Assembly: GCF_015222005.1 (NCBI RefSeq)
Contig: NZ_JADFFL010000010.1
Location: 62,001-126,000, forward strand
Direction: 5' to 3'
DNA from: Mucilaginibacter myungsuensis
GTDB taxonomy: Bacteria > Bacteroidota > Bacteroidia > Sphingobacteriales > Sphingobacteriaceae
Length of the DNA stretch: 64,000 bases
Made by a program: the position numbers and the translations under genes. This document shows, piece by piece, positions 34,998 to 45,014 of this stretch; within the stretch, counting starts at the first letter, position 1; each line of letters opens with the position of its first letter. The notes below the pieces were generated by a model. The model did not search any database, was not told the origin of the DNA, and saw only the letters and a list, made by a program, of their open reading frames with translations.

Positions 34998-36611
34998 ATG
35001 AACGCATTATCCATATTGATCTTCATCCCCGTGCTGTTCGCCTTGCTGATCTGGGCCATCCCATCGGCGTGGAGAAATAGCTATAAATATTTGACCTTAG
35101 GTGCCGCGCTGATCCAGTTAGCGGTGGCGGTGTACATCTATCTTAACTTTCAAACAGGAGCGGCATTTGGTGGTATAGACCATGCGGGACAATACCAATT
35201 CGTTCAAAAACTGTCTTGGATCAACTTTGCTTTAGGAGATACTACCCGTTTACAGATAGATTATTACGTTGGTATCGACGGTATATCTGTAGCGCTATTG
35301 GTGATGAGTGCCCTGGTAATGGTAGTGGCTACGTTGGCCTCGTGGGAGATAACCAGTAACCTGAAGGGTTTCTTTATCCTGTTCTTAGTATTAGATATGG
35401 CGGTGATGGGGGTGTTCTGTGCCTTGGATTTCTTCCTGTTCTACCTGTTTTACGAGTTGATGCTATTGCCGCTATACTTCCTGATCGGCATGTGGGGCGG
35501 GGTAAGGCGCGAATACGCGGCTATTAAGTTCTTCCTTTATACACTGTTTGGTTCGGTATTTATGCTGTTAGTGATGATCGGTCTTTACCTATCGGTAACC
35601 GACCCAACCACGGGCAATCACACCTTCAACATGGTAACGATGATGAGCCCGGCGAATTATGTTCCCGGTTCGGTATTCGATATCGCGAACAGATATCTGA
35701 TCTTTGGTATCGATGCCCGAACGCTTGGCTTTATTATCCTCTTTATCGCTTTCGCGATCAAAGTCCCTGTTGTTCCATTCCACACCTGGCTGCCCGACGC
35801 ACACGTGGAGGCGCCGACCCCGGTATCCATCCTGCTGGCAGGTGTACTGTTGAAGATAGGCGGTTACGGTATCATCCGGATCTGTGCCGGCATCTTCCCC
35901 GATGCGGCCCTGAGCAGCGCTTATTGGATAGGCTTGCTTGGAGTGATATCTATATTATACGGAGCGCTGAACGCTTTGGCACAACGTGATCTGAAACGTT
36001 TGATCGCCTACTCGTCGGTATCGCACATGGGTTTTGTGCTATTAGGCATTGCCTCGTTCACACCCGAAGGTTTAGGTGGTGCCATGATGCAGATGGTGAG
36101 CCACGGCTTTTTATCGGCCATGCTGTTCTTTTTGGTGGGAGTGATCTATAACCGTGTTCATGATAGGGATATCTATAACTTCCGCGGATTGAGTACGTTG
36201 ATGCCAAAGTATACGGTTTATGTGATGATCGCTTTCTTTGCGTCATTAGGTCTGCCGGGCTTCTCGGCTTTCGTAGCTGAGGCTTTCTCGTTGGCGGGGG
36301 CATTTAAATCATTCACCTTTAATGGGCTGATCCCGCAATGGATGGCAGTTTGTGGTGTGGTCGGTATCCTGTTGAGCGCGGCCTATTTCCTGTGGACCTT
36401 ACAGCGCATGTTCTTTGGCAAGCAATTGTTAAAAGGCGGCGAAGCCTGGCATCTGGCGTTAAAGGACATCAACCTTCGTGAGACATTGACCTTATTGCCG
36501 TTAGCCGTTCTGGCATTGGCTTTGGGCGTGATGCCATGGCTGGTATTTGACAAGGTGAATGATTCTGTTTTGGCGATAGTGCATTTTACATCTCAATTTA
36601 TAGGTAATTAA
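34998..36611 (+). CDS. nuoM: NADH-quinone oxidoreductase subunit M
   Basis: The 537-residue antiporter-like proton-pumping subunit contains FYELMLLPLYFLIGMWGG and PFHTWLPDAHVEAPTPVSIL. The ATG at 34998, six bases after nuoL, is preferred over the TTG three bases earlier. The length is normal. Confidence 0.97.
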   Translation: MNALSILIFIPVLFALLIWAIPSAWRNSYKYLTLGAALIQLAVAVYIYLNFQTGAAFGGIDHAGQYQFVQKLSWINFALGDTTRLQIDYYVGIDGISVALLVMSALVMVVATLASWEITSNLKGFFILFLVLDMAVMGVFCALDFFLFYLFYELMLLPLYFLIGMWGGVRREYAAIKFFLYTLFGSVFMLLVMIGLYLSVTDPTTGNHTFNMVTMMSPANYVPGSVFDIANRYLIFGIDARTLGFIILFIAFAIKVPVVPFHTWLPDAHVEAPTPVSILLAGVLLKIGGYGIIRICAGIFPDAALSSAYWIGLLGVISILYGALNALAQRDLKRLIAYSSVSHMGFVLLGIASFTPEGLGGAMMQMVSHGFLSAMLFFLVGVIYNRVHDRDIYNFRGLSTLMPKYTVYVMIAFFASLGLPGFSAFVAEAFSLAGAFKSFTFNGLIPQWMAVCGVVGILLSAAYFLWTLQRMFFGKQLLKGGEAWHLALKDINLRETLTLLPLAVLALALGVMPWLVFDKVNDSVLAIVHFTSQFIGN

Positions 36612-36614
36612 ATA

Positions 36615-38114
36615 ATGCACGATCTGCTACCCAACATACCCAACTTATTGAACGATGCCCTGAGCAGCGTGCATTTCTTTATGCCCGAGATCTATCTGGG
36701 CGTATTGTTCCTTGTAGTACTGGTCACCGGTTTGGTATTCACACGTAATGCGGGCGCGTACTGCCGTATCATTTCGGTAGTGGGGATGTTGCTGGTGATC
36801 GCCCAGGATGTCATCCAACTTTATTTACCTGCTAACGAGGTGAAGGCCCTGTTCAGCGGGATGTTGCTGTTACATCATACACCCGTTGTTTTTAAACTGG
36901 TGATAGATGTATTGAGCATTCTGCTATTGATCTACTTTGCCTGGGATAAACAGTTAAGGGCGCACAAAAAAGGGTTGGCGGATCTGTTCGCGATTGCCAT
37001 TGCTTCGATATTGGGGTTGCATTTGATGGTGATGTCTATCAATTTGTTATCGATCTACTTGTCGATAGAATTTGTTTCGCTGGCATCATACCTGATGGTG
37101 GCCTACAAGACCGATCAGGGCAACAGCGCCGGGGCGGGACTAAAATATGCGCTTTTCGGGGCGGCGGCTTCGGCGGTGATGTTGTACGGGATATCTCTGC
37201 TGTATGCCTTCACGGGACATACCGATATGGTGGTCCCGGAGTTTTTACAGAATCTATCCAAAGTCGACCCATTGGCGGTATCCTTAGCGTTAATGTTGGT
37301 GATGGCGGGCATCGGCTTTAAACTATCCTTTGTTCCGATGCACTTTTGGGTGCCCGATGTTTACCAGGGAGCGGCTACGCCAGTCACAGCGTTCCTTTCT
37401 ACTGTACCTAAGATCGCCGCGTTTGGGATGGTGTTGCATTTGATCGCTCCGTTCGTACTGCATCCGGCCTGGCATGGGTTCGACTTTAAGTTGTTGTTCT
37501 CCGTAATTGGTATCGTGACCATGATCGCGGGCAACTTTGCGGCTGTCATGCAGAAAAATATTAAGCGGATGCTGGCTTATTCCAGTATCGGTCACACGGG
37601 TTTCGCGCTGATCGCTATCGTGTCGTTCAATCAGGCGGCCGTGTCTGCATTGATATTTTATCTGGCGGTCTACGCTTTGGCCAACATTGGCGCGTTGATG
37701 TTGGCATCGCACTTTGCCAACGTGACTGGCGCCGAAGATGTGGATGGATACAAAGGCCTCGGCTTTACCATGCCTACCGCCTCAGTATGTTTCGTGATCA
37801 TTCTGATATCGCTAACGGGACTACCCGTCACAGCAGGTTTTATTGGTAAGGTAGTCGTTTTCCAGGCGGCATACAGCGTTTATCAGCAGACCCATAATGT
37901 TTGGTTGATGCTGCTGATGGCCACAGGCGCGTTGACCACCGTAGTTGCTTTGTTCTATTATATTAAGATCCCATTATACTTATTCCTTAAAAAGGCTGAT
38001 AACAACCACGAGCATCATGTATCTACCCCAAGCTTGCTGATCGCAGCTTGTGTGATATCTTTCTTACTGGTGTTGGTTGGGGTATTCCCGGATCTGTTGG
38101 GTAAGTGGTTGTAA
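36615..38114 (+). CDS. nuoN: NADH-quinone oxidoreductase subunit N
   Basis: The 499-residue antiporter-like subunit completes the membrane arm. Diagnostic segments are FVPMHFWVPDVYQGAATPVT and MLAYSSIGHTGFALIAIV. It starts 3 bp after nuoM and is the last gene of the operon. No clear terminator follows; a hairpin repeat at 38123 may serve. Confidence 0.97.
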   Translation: MHDLLPNIPNLLNDALSSVHFFMPEIYLGVLFLVVLVTGLVFTRNAGAYCRIISVVGMLLVIAQDVIQLYLPANEVKALFSGMLLLHHTPVVFKLVIDVLSILLLIYFAWDKQLRAHKKGLADLFAIAIASILGLHLMVMSINLLSIYLSIEFVSLASYLMVAYKTDQGNSAGAGLKYALFGAAASAVMLYGISLLYAFTGHTDMVVPEFLQNLSKVDPLAVSLALMLVMAGIGFKLSFVPMHFWVPDVYQGAATPVTAFLSTVPKIAAFGMVLHLIAPFVLHPAWHGFDFKLLFSVIGIVTMIAGNFAAVMQKNIKRMLAYSSIGHTGFALIAIVSFNQAAVSALIFYLAVYALANIGALMLASHFANVTGAEDVDGYKGLGFTMPTASVCFVIILISLTGLPVTAGFIGKVVVFQAAYSVYQQTHNVWLMLLMATGALTTVVALFYYIKIPLYLFLKKADNNHEHHVSTPSLLIAACVISFLLVLVGVFPDLLGKWL

Positions 38115-38122
38115 AATCCGAA

Positions 38123-38222
38123 ATGCCATCCTTAACGTAGTGAAGGACCTTCACCGTCGTGCTGTTCGGACTTGCATAGCCGACCTGCTTCATGATGAAG
38201 GTCCTTCGTTCCTTAGGATGAT
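38123..38222. repeat. Dispersed inverted repeat after nuoN
   Basis: TGCCATCCTTAACGTAGTGA with GAAGGACCTTCA on the left pairs with TGAAGGTCCTTCGTTCC and TTAGGATGATA on the right. The centre holds CGACCTGCTTCATG, complementary to the GAAGCAGGTCG-type core shared with the elements near 1.7, 18.3 and 57.6 kb. Confidence 0.75.
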
Positions 38223-38284
38223 AAGGTTTTTATTGATCTGACGGGATCGTCTGCATATCAAACATTCCAGCGTCTGCAAACTCA

Positions 38285-38584
38285 TCACACCTCCTGCATC
38301 ACCGTATTGAACAATACGAACTTGTTCTCGAACTTGGCATTGTGTTTTAAATGAAAATTTTGCAGGTGTTGACGTTTAAAAAAATCGTAGTTGGATAATT
38401 TATCTGTGGTGAATTGCACGCAATAGGTAACACCCTCGTTAGGGGAATCAAGTATGGTCAGTATTTTGTAAGTATTGAACCAGCCATACTTCATGATGGC
38501 CGGGATCTGGTCGTTGCGCATAAAGTCCAGCCATTCTTGTTCGATGGCCGGATCCATTACATAAGTTTCGTTGTAAACTATCAT
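38285..38584 (-). CDS. DUF4286 family protein
   Basis: The 99-residue cytosolic protein begins MIVYNETYVMDPAIEQEWLD and shows the ferredoxin-like pattern of the DUF4286 family. The ATG at 38584 is chosen over a GTG two codons upstream. Function unknown. It lies 23 bp downstream of the TPR gene on the same strand and may be co-transcribed. Confidence 0.88.
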   Translation of the reverse strand: MIVYNETYVMDPAIEQEWLDFMRNDQIPAIMKYGWFNTYKILTILDSPNEGVTYCVQFTTDKLSNYDFFKRQHLQNFHLKHNAKFENKFVLFNTVMQEV

Positions 38585-38607
38585 CGGCACAAAAGTACCA
38601 AAATTAA

Positions 38608-40422
38608 TTACGACTGACCGTTCAATTTATCGCCCCTTAATATGCGGAAGCGTTTGCGGGCCTCGTTTATCCATAGGCTGCCGGGATAGTCGGTAATGAT
38701 CTTTTGGTAAAGTACTTTGGCTTTTTCTTTATCGGCCAATTGATTTTCGTACAGGTCGCCCAACATAAATACCGCATCATCGGCCCAAAGGTCGGCGTTG
38801 TATTTATCTACAATGGTTTGCAACAACGGTGCTGCAGCAGCGAATTCCTTTTTTTGGATAAAGATGCGCGCTTTCGACATCAGGATATCGTCGGCCAGTT
38901 CGTTGTCAGGGTATAACTTGCCGATGCTGTCCAGTGCGAGTATCGCTTTATCAGGGCGTTCTTTAAAGATCCACATATCGGCACGGGCGTAGATCTTTAA
39001 AGCCGCACCGGTACTGTCCTCTTCAATGTTATCCTTGATGAGTAACGACAGGTTCAGCGCGTCGTTAGCGATCAGTTGGGTGGTGGCAGCTTTTAATACG
39101 TCCAACTGTCCGCGCGACCATGTGAAATCGCCTGTATAGTAAGCCAGCTTAGCGTTGCGCAATTTAGCATCCTGCACAGTACCTACATCAACGTTACTTT
39201 TTTCTACCTGGCTGTATATCAGTGTGGCTTCCCAGGGTTGGTCGCTCATGACATAGATGTCGCCAAGATCCAGTTTGCACGATGCTAAAACGCTGCTGTT
39301 CATGTTAGGTAGCTTAATAGCTTCTTCCAGCATTTTTTGTGCTTCGGGGAGTTTGTGCAATTTAAAGGCTTGCAGTTTGGCCACCTTTTGCATAGCAAAG
39401 ACCGTCCCGGTAGAGCGGCCGAATTCTGTTAACAGGTCCAGGTAATCCTTTTCCAGACCCAGCAGGTCGGCCTCGGTGTACTTGCCGGCGGTAACTTTAA
39501 GGTTCTTGGTGTTGATTAGCTCTACTTTAGATGATACATACATCTGCTGGTCCTTGTTGCCTTTGGCTACAAGGTACTCATAGCCGCGGATAGCTTCATC
39601 ATAAGCCTGGTTGCTTACCAACGTCTGGCAAAGCTCGAAGATGCTGCTGCCGTCGTCGTTCTTGCGTCGGCTAAGAGCAAGTGCTTGATTAAGTGCTTGG
39701 TCATATTCTTTCTGCTGCATAAATTGCCATATCAGCAATTCTACATAAACGGTTGTTTGCGGGTCGGCTTGTATGCGTTTTAATAGTTCGGTCCTTAATA
39801 GTTCGTAATCGGTAGGTTCGGATAAAACCGCCCCCATGGTGTTTTGAGCCGATGCGATGTAGACCGGGTTTTTAGGCAAAAAGTTAAGGTATTCAGCGAT
39901 CAGGGCGGCTTTCTCTCGTTTAAAACGGTAAAGGCTGATCAACTCTAAGGTAAAAGCCTGATCGTTCTTTAACAACGTACGACCCTTTATAAAGATGCGG
40001 ATAGCCAAGTCGGCGTTCTCGCCCTGATAGAATTGAGTAGCAAGGTTAACGATGCTGTTATAGTCGCTTGGCAGGTCTTTTAATATCGATGCGTAAACAT
40101 CTTCGGCCTTGTCTTTTTTGCCTTGCTCTTTATATACTTTAGCTAAAGAGATAGCATACTGTACCTGGCCGGGATGTTTCTTCATCATGGCCTTGGCTGT
40201 CTTTTCGGCCTCGTCCAATTTTTTAGAGGTGAACAGGCTACCCATATAGTTAGGGAAGTACAATTCGGCATTTTGCTTGTAAAGGCGGGTGTATATCTCT
40301 AAAGCCTTAGGTTCCTCGCCATTGGCGCTAAATTGTTGGGCCAAAGCAAGCTCGGTATTTTGAGCAAATAACCGCGTGGTGCTTAGTAATAAGAGGATAA
40401 GTAGCGCTTTACAAAATTTCAT
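38608..40422 (-). CDS. Periplasmic TPR-repeat protein
   Basis: The 604-residue protein has a signal peptide (cleavage near TRLFAQ, about residue 21) and is otherwise all-helical, with at least ten TPR-like units (for example EEPKALEIYTRLYKQNAELY, AISLAKVYKEQGKKDKAEDV, DDAVFMLGDLYENQLADKEK). TPR scaffolds hold protein complexes; the C-terminal units resemble those of BamD/YbgF-type envelope proteins. The ATG at 40422 fits the signal peptide better than a TTG three codons earlier. Confidence 0.88.
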   Translation of the reverse strand: MKFCKALLILLLLSTTRLFAQNTELALAQQFSANGEEPKALEIYTRLYKQNAELYFPNYMGSLFTSKKLDEAEKTAKAMMKKHPGQVQYAISLAKVYKEQGKKDKAEDVYASILKDLPSDYNSIVNLATQFYQGENADLAIRIFIKGRTLLKNDQAFTLELISLYRFKREKAALIAEYLNFLPKNPVYIASAQNTMGAVLSEPTDYELLRTELLKRIQADPQTTVYVELLIWQFMQQKEYDQALNQALALSRRKNDDGSSIFELCQTLVSNQAYDEAIRGYEYLVAKGNKDQQMYVSSKVELINTKNLKVTAGKYTEADLLGLEKDYLDLLTEFGRSTGTVFAMQKVAKLQAFKLHKLPEAQKMLEEAIKLPNMNSSVLASCKLDLGDIYVMSDQPWEATLIYSQVEKSNVDVGTVQDAKLRNAKLAYYTGDFTWSRGQLDVLKAATTQLIANDALNLSLLIKDNIEEDSTGAALKIYARADMWIFKERPDKAILALDSIGKLYPDNELADDILMSKARIFIQKKEFAAAAPLLQTIVDKYNADLWADDAVFMLGDLYENQLADKEKAKVLYQKIITDYPGSLWINEARKRFRILRGDKLNGQS

Positions 40423-40568
40423 GCTTATCAAATTTAACTAATTATTGTGGGTTTTTATTGCATCACATTAATAATACAAAGCCGCCGCTAAGGGTAAAAT
40501 TGTAGTGACATAGTGTCTAGATGCTGCGCAAAATAGTTACTTTGACCTGTTAAACAAGGGGGCACTAA

Positions 40569-42509
40569 GTGTACAGACCGATCCGTTTTAAACCTATAAT
40601 ATTAGTTGTTTTATTAACGCTGATATTACAAGCCTGCAGCAACGGCACGGTGAGGGAAATACCTGTGCGCGATTTTTTCCGTCCACCCGAAAAAAGCAAC
40701 TTTAAAATATCGCCCGACGGTAAGTATATATCGTACTTAAAGCCATATAAAAAACGCCAGAACCTATTCATCCATAAACTTGGTGAGGACAGGGATACCA
40801 TGGTGACCAGCTTTACCGATTACAAGGTGGGCGACTACTCCTGGACATACGGTAACAATATCATCTTTACTCAGTTTATCGACCGTAAATTTGACAAACC
40901 AAAGTCTGGTGATGGTGGCAAGCCACTGCAAGATCAGATCCGGATCTATATGCTTAATGTGGCTATGATGAAGGTTCGCACCCTGCTGATCCAGGATAAT
41001 GCGATGGTGAAGACCGTGCAGACCAAGAACCGCAGCTATCCAGAGATCATCACGATCACATCAAACAAGCGCGACTCGCTGAATTCTGACGTGTTCAGGC
41101 TTAATATCCGTACCGGTGAACTGAAGCCCTATATTATCAATCCGGGTAAGGTGAACAGTTGGTTCGCCGATCAGGATGGGGTGATCCGATTGGCCAAGGC
41201 ATCAGATGGGGTTGACGAGTACATCCTTTTCCGTGGAAAGGAAGAACTGCCCTGGAAGACCATCATCAAAAATAACTTTAAGAACAGGGTAGACCCGATC
41301 GCTTTTTCGGGGACCAAGAACTACTTTTACGCATTATCTAACGTAGACAGGGATAAAAGTGCGCTGGTAGAGATAAATGCCGATAACGGTAAAGAGGTGA
41401 ACGTAATGTTTGCCAGCGAGAATGCCGACATTATGGATTTTGGCTACTCCAAGCGCAAGCATCAGGTAGAGTCGGTATCGTGGGAGGCATCTAAACAACA
41501 AACCCAATATCTGGACGGAGATATCGCTGCCATTTATAACGAGCTTAACGAGCAATTTAAAGGCAGCAAGGCCCGTATTATTGACAGGGATAGTTTGGAA
41601 CGCAGGTTCATCATTATGACCTATGCCGACCGCGACCCGGGATCTTACTATCTGTACGAATTGGATACTAAAAAGCTGACCAAAATAGGTGAATCTAACC
41701 CGGCCGTTAAGTCGGAGGAGTTGTGCGAGATGAAGCCGGTATCATTCAAGGCCACTGATGGAACCACTATTTACGGTTACCTGACCACCCCGCAGGATAA
41801 AACGCCCAATAATTTGCCTGTTGTGGTTTTGCCGCACGGTGGCCCATTCGGGAATAGCAACCGCTGGGGCTATAGCGCCGAGGTGCAGTTTTTGGCTAAC
41901 CGTGGTTACGCCGTTTTCCAGGTTAACTTTAGAGGGAGCGGTGGTTATGGCAAAGCCTTTTATCATGCCGGGTTTAAACAAATGGGTGGGCTGATACAGC
42001 AGGATATTACCGACGGGGTGAAATGGCTGATCAACAAAAAGATAGCCAACCCTAAAAAGATAGCCATTATGGGCAGCGGTTTTGGCGGTTTTTCGGCCTT
42101 AAATGGCATCGCAAAGCATCCGGATCTGTATAACTGTGCGGTGGTGCAATCGGGCCTGATCAATTATTTTACTTATATTAAGGATGTACAGCCTTGGTGG
42201 ACCAACCGCTTAGCCATGATGTATGAGATGGTGGGCGATCCGGTTAAAGATGCGGCCATGTTCACGGCTATCTCGCCTGCTTTTTATCCCGAAAAGATCA
42301 AAACCCCGCTCATCATCTTTCAGGGCGGGCGCGATCCGCGAGCCAATATATCCGATCTTAGGCAATTCGTCGGTCTGCTGATGCGCCAAAAAACGCAGGT
42401 GAGTTTTGTGCTGAAAGAGAATGAGCGAACTTTTAGCGAGGAGACCAAGATGGATATGTATGCCGAGATAGAGATATTCCTGAACAATAATATGCGGGTT
42501 AAACCGTAG
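40569..42509 (+). CDS. S9 prolyl-oligopeptidase-like lipoprotein lacking catalytic Ser and His
   Basis: The 646-residue protein has a lipoprotein signal (lipobox LQAC, Cys23), a beta-propeller-like N-terminal half (about 30-390) and an alpha/beta-hydrolase domain (about 395-640) with the S9 hallmark PVVVLPHGGPFG and FQVNFRGSGGYGKAFYHAG. The nucleophile motif, normally GxSxGG, reads GSGFGG, with Gly504 at the Ser position; the terminal EGH motif is replaced by ENERTF. The Asp (GGRDPRANISD) is kept. It is therefore probably a non-catalytic binding protein. The start is GTG at 40569. It is followed 11 bp later by a histidine kinase gene. Confidence 0.85.
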   Translation: MYRPIRFKPIILVVLLTLILQACSNGTVREIPVRDFFRPPEKSNFKISPDGKYISYLKPYKKRQNLFIHKLGEDRDTMVTSFTDYKVGDYSWTYGNNIIFTQFIDRKFDKPKSGDGGKPLQDQIRIYMLNVAMMKVRTLLIQDNAMVKTVQTKNRSYPEIITITSNKRDSLNSDVFRLNIRTGELKPYIINPGKVNSWFADQDGVIRLAKASDGVDEYILFRGKEELPWKTIIKNNFKNRVDPIAFSGTKNYFYALSNVDRDKSALVEINADNGKEVNVMFASENADIMDFGYSKRKHQVESVSWEASKQQTQYLDGDIAAIYNELNEQFKGSKARIIDRDSLERRFIIMTYADRDPGSYYLYELDTKKLTKIGESNPAVKSEELCEMKPVSFKATDGTTIYGYLTTPQDKTPNNLPVVVLPHGGPFGNSNRWGYSAEVQFLANRGYAVFQVNFRGSGGYGKAFYHAGFKQMGGLIQQDITDGVKWLINKKIANPKKIAIMGSGFGGFSALNGIAKHPDLYNCAVVQSGLINYFTYIKDVQPWWTNRLAMMYEMVGDPVKDAAMFTAISPAFYPEKIKTPLIIFQGGRDPRANISDLRQFVGLLMRQKTQVSFVLKENERTFSEETKMDMYAEIEIFLNNNMRVKP

Positions 42510-42520
42510 GTTTGTTTGGT

Positions 42521-44161
42521 ATGCATAACACCGATAGTGTTTATCGTAAAAACTTTTGGCTGATCAGCGTTTTCCTGTTCACCATTTCGGTGACGCTGAT
42601 AGTGGCGCTGGTGTTGGGCTATCGGTCGACATCCATTAACGTTGATAACGATTTTTACTCGCGAAAGAACGAGATACTCGAAAAAACCACCATCAATTAT
42701 TCGGATCTGTTTAACGAGCGGATACCTAAGATCACATCATATAACGGTTACATGGATTCGGCCTCGGCAGCAGGTTATGCGGCCACTGTTTTTAATGATT
42801 TTCCGTTCGTTACCCGCATTGTGTTCTACAAGATCGGCATTGGTAACCAGAGCGCACGCCCCAAAGGTGACCTTGGTATTGTGGAAGAAGGTATTTACCA
42901 GTTCACGCTGGACGAGGACGTGCTGATCACGACCATGCTGCCCGACCATGCCAAACACCTGGATCTGGAACCGATGATGGATAAACTGAAGCACTATGTG
43001 GCCAATGCTGATACTACCCGCGGACCGAACGACACCGAACAGTTTAAGACCTTTTACGACATTAAGCCTAACAAGATCAGCTACCTGAATATCCCCCGCC
43101 CGGCCGAGATCAAGGCTTATCGCGAGGTGCAGAAAAGTGGTAATGCGTCCATCATCTATCCGCAAAATATGATGACCTTTTTTTTGGATCCTACCCAAAT
43201 GCAGGTAAAGAATAACCACCCCGAACTTTACAAAGAGGTTGCGGTAAAGCAATTGGTTTACGATCCGTTGGATAACAGCGGCGATAAAAAATTTACCGAT
43301 GCGCCTTTTCCGGGTGCATTGTCTGACTATAAATTGGTTTTCAGGGCCAATAAAAGCGATCTGCAAAAAGAGGTTTGGCGGCAGTTTATGCCGATAGCCG
43401 GCGGGGTGGCACTCATTTACACCTTTTTGGTGCTGATAGGATGGCTGATCTTTCGTAACCTGGCTGTGAACATGAAGATGTTTAAGTTGCAGTATGATTT
43501 CATTAACAACTTTACACACGAGTTTAAAACGCCGGTGAGTGTGATCAAGATAGCAGGATCCAACATTCGCGGTGAGGCCGAACTGACCGAACGCCAACGC
43601 AAACATTACGGTAAGATATTGGACGAAGAGGCCGATAAGCTGAACGATCTGATGAACAAGCTATTGTCGTTCACGCAAATAGAGAACCGATCGATCAAGA
43701 TCAAGGTAGAGGAAATAGACGTAGAAGAATTTGTTACCAGGTATATCAATACCTTCAAGATCAAATATCCCGACCTTGACCTGAAACATACTACTGGCAA
43801 GGGTGTTAACACATTTTTTACCGACCCGGTGTTATTGGGGAGTATTTTTCAGAACCTGATAGAGAATGCCTACAAGTATTCTAATCCGGACCGTAAGGAA
43901 CTTTTGATAACTATTTTGTTAGAGAAGCGAAATATTGTATTTTCATTCGCTGATAAAGGGATAGGCATCCCTAAAAGCGAGATAGCCAACGTATTTAAAA
44001 AGTTTTACCGTATAGAGAATAAGTATAATCAGAACGGCAGCGTGGGCCTTGGTTTGGCTTTTGTGAAAGAACTGGTTAACTTTATGAACGGGCAGATCAC
44101 CGTAAAAAGCAAAGTGAGCGAAGGTTCGGAATTTGTGGTGTCGCTGCCGTATGAGAATTGA
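42521..44161 (+). CDS. Transmembrane sensor histidine kinase
   Basis: The 546-residue inner-membrane kinase has a first helix at about 13-35, a large periplasmic sensor region (about 36-285), a second helix (about 290-312), HisKA with phospho-acceptor His in NFTHEFKTPVSVIK, and HATPase_c (NLIENAYKYSNPDRK, FADKGIGIPKSE, GSVGLGLAFV). The ATG at 42521 is chosen over a TTG nine bases upstream. The lipoprotein gene before it and the OmpR-type regulator after it suggest an operon; a hairpin repeat lies between kinase and regulator. Confidence 0.94.
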   Translation: MHNTDSVYRKNFWLISVFLFTISVTLIVALVLGYRSTSINVDNDFYSRKNEILEKTTINYSDLFNERIPKITSYNGYMDSASAAGYAATVFNDFPFVTRIVFYKIGIGNQSARPKGDLGIVEEGIYQFTLDEDVLITTMLPDHAKHLDLEPMMDKLKHYVANADTTRGPNDTEQFKTFYDIKPNKISYLNIPRPAEIKAYREVQKSGNASIIYPQNMMTFFLDPTQMQVKNNHPELYKEVAVKQLVYDPLDNSGDKKFTDAPFPGALSDYKLVFRANKSDLQKEVWRQFMPIAGGVALIYTFLVLIGWLIFRNLAVNMKMFKLQYDFINNFTHEFKTPVSVIKIAGSNIRGEAELTERQRKHYGKILDEEADKLNDLMNKLLSFTQIENRSIKIKVEEIDVEEFVTRYINTFKIKYPDLDLKHTTGKGVNTFFTDPVLLGSIFQNLIENAYKYSNPDRKELLITILLEKRNIVFSFADKGIGIPKSEIANVFKKFYRIENKYNQNGSVGLGLAFVKELVNFMNGQITVKSKVSEGSEFVVSLPYEN

Positions 44162-44167
44162 TTTTTT

Positions 44168-44256
44168 AGATGTGAGACGTGAGATGTGAGATGTGAGACA
44201 GAAGCGATAACGCAATACTGTTTTTTATCTCATATCTCACATCTCACGTCTCATAT
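44168..44256. repeat. Hairpin of repeated GAGATGTGAGA words
   Basis: The left arm repeats GTGAGACGTGAGATGTGAG (44171-44199); the right arm is its near-complement ATCTCATATCTCACATCTCA (44227-44256). It sits between the kinase and regulator genes. Confidence 0.75.
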
Positions 44257-44267
44257 TTAACCAAACA

Positions 44268-44954
44268 ATGAACAAAGAAATAAAGATCGCCCTGGTAGAG
44301 GATGACGAGAACTTAAGGTTTTTAGTGGCCGAGCGCCTGCAAACCGAAGGTTACAAGGTTTTAGAAGCCGCCAATGGCGACGAAGCCGAACAAATGATCA
44401 TAGCCGAACAGCCCGACATTGTGTTGCTGGACTGGATGCTGCCGGGCAAGTCTGGGGCCGAGGTTTGCGAGAATATCCGCGCCCAGGGTTTTGATAAGCT
44501 GGTGATTATGACAACAGCTAAAGCTCAGGATATTGACAAGATAGAGGCTTATAATTTTGGCGTTTCCGATTATATCACCAAGCCATACAATATGGACGTA
44601 GTGGTAGCGCTGATCGATAATAAGATTAAATTCTCGTTGAACAGCGATAAGACCGAGTCGTACAAATTCGCTAATATGGAGCATCAACCTAATACGCACA
44701 TCTTGATCAAGGATGGCAAAAAGGTAGAGCTGACCATTTTAGAGAACCGGATCTTACTTTACTTCCTAAAGAACAAGAACAAGGTGATCAACCGCGAAGA
44801 ACTGATGATGGAAGTATGGGGTTACAATGCCGACGTGAATACCCGCACGCTGGATATGCACATTGTGCGCCTGCGTAAAAAGATAGAGGATAACCCTGAC
44901 TCGCCTAAGTACCTGCAAACTGTAAGGGGGATAGGGTATAAGTTTGCTTTGTAG
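44268..44954 (+). CDS. OmpR-family response regulator
   Basis: The 228-residue regulator has a receiver domain (VEDDEN at about 9-14, phospho-acceptor Asp in IVLLDWMLPG at about 54, Lys in YITKPY) and a C-terminal winged-helix DNA-binding domain (about 130-226, with VINREELMMEVWGYNADVN and RTLDMHIVRLRKKIE). It is the obvious partner of the upstream transmembrane kinase. A bidirectional terminator follows. Confidence 0.95.
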   Translation: MNKEIKIALVEDDENLRFLVAERLQTEGYKVLEAANGDEAEQMIIAEQPDIVLLDWMLPGKSGAEVCENIRAQGFDKLVIMTTAKAQDIDKIEAYNFGVSDYITKPYNMDVVVALIDNKIKFSLNSDKTESYKFANMEHQPNTHILIKDGKKVELTILENRILLYFLKNKNKVINREELMMEVWGYNADVNTRTLDMHIVRLRKKIEDNPDSPKYLQTVRGIGYKFAL

Positions 44955-44981
44955 GAAGCAAGTAAGTCCGAAAGATTTTTA

Positions 44982-45014
44982 CGGGATGGTAGTGATCTAT
45001 CATCCCGCATTTTT
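44982..45014. terminator. Bidirectional terminator between regulator and nth
   Basis: CGGGATGGTAG pairs with CTATCATCCCG, with ATTTTT on the right and AAAATC-type tail on the left. It serves both convergent genes and touches the nth stop. Confidence 0.8.

Noticed and set aside
42737..43606. 289-residue minus-strand frame inside the histidine kinase gene
   Set aside because: Antisense to the periplasmic and dimerisation regions of the kinase; composition is that of a shadow frame.
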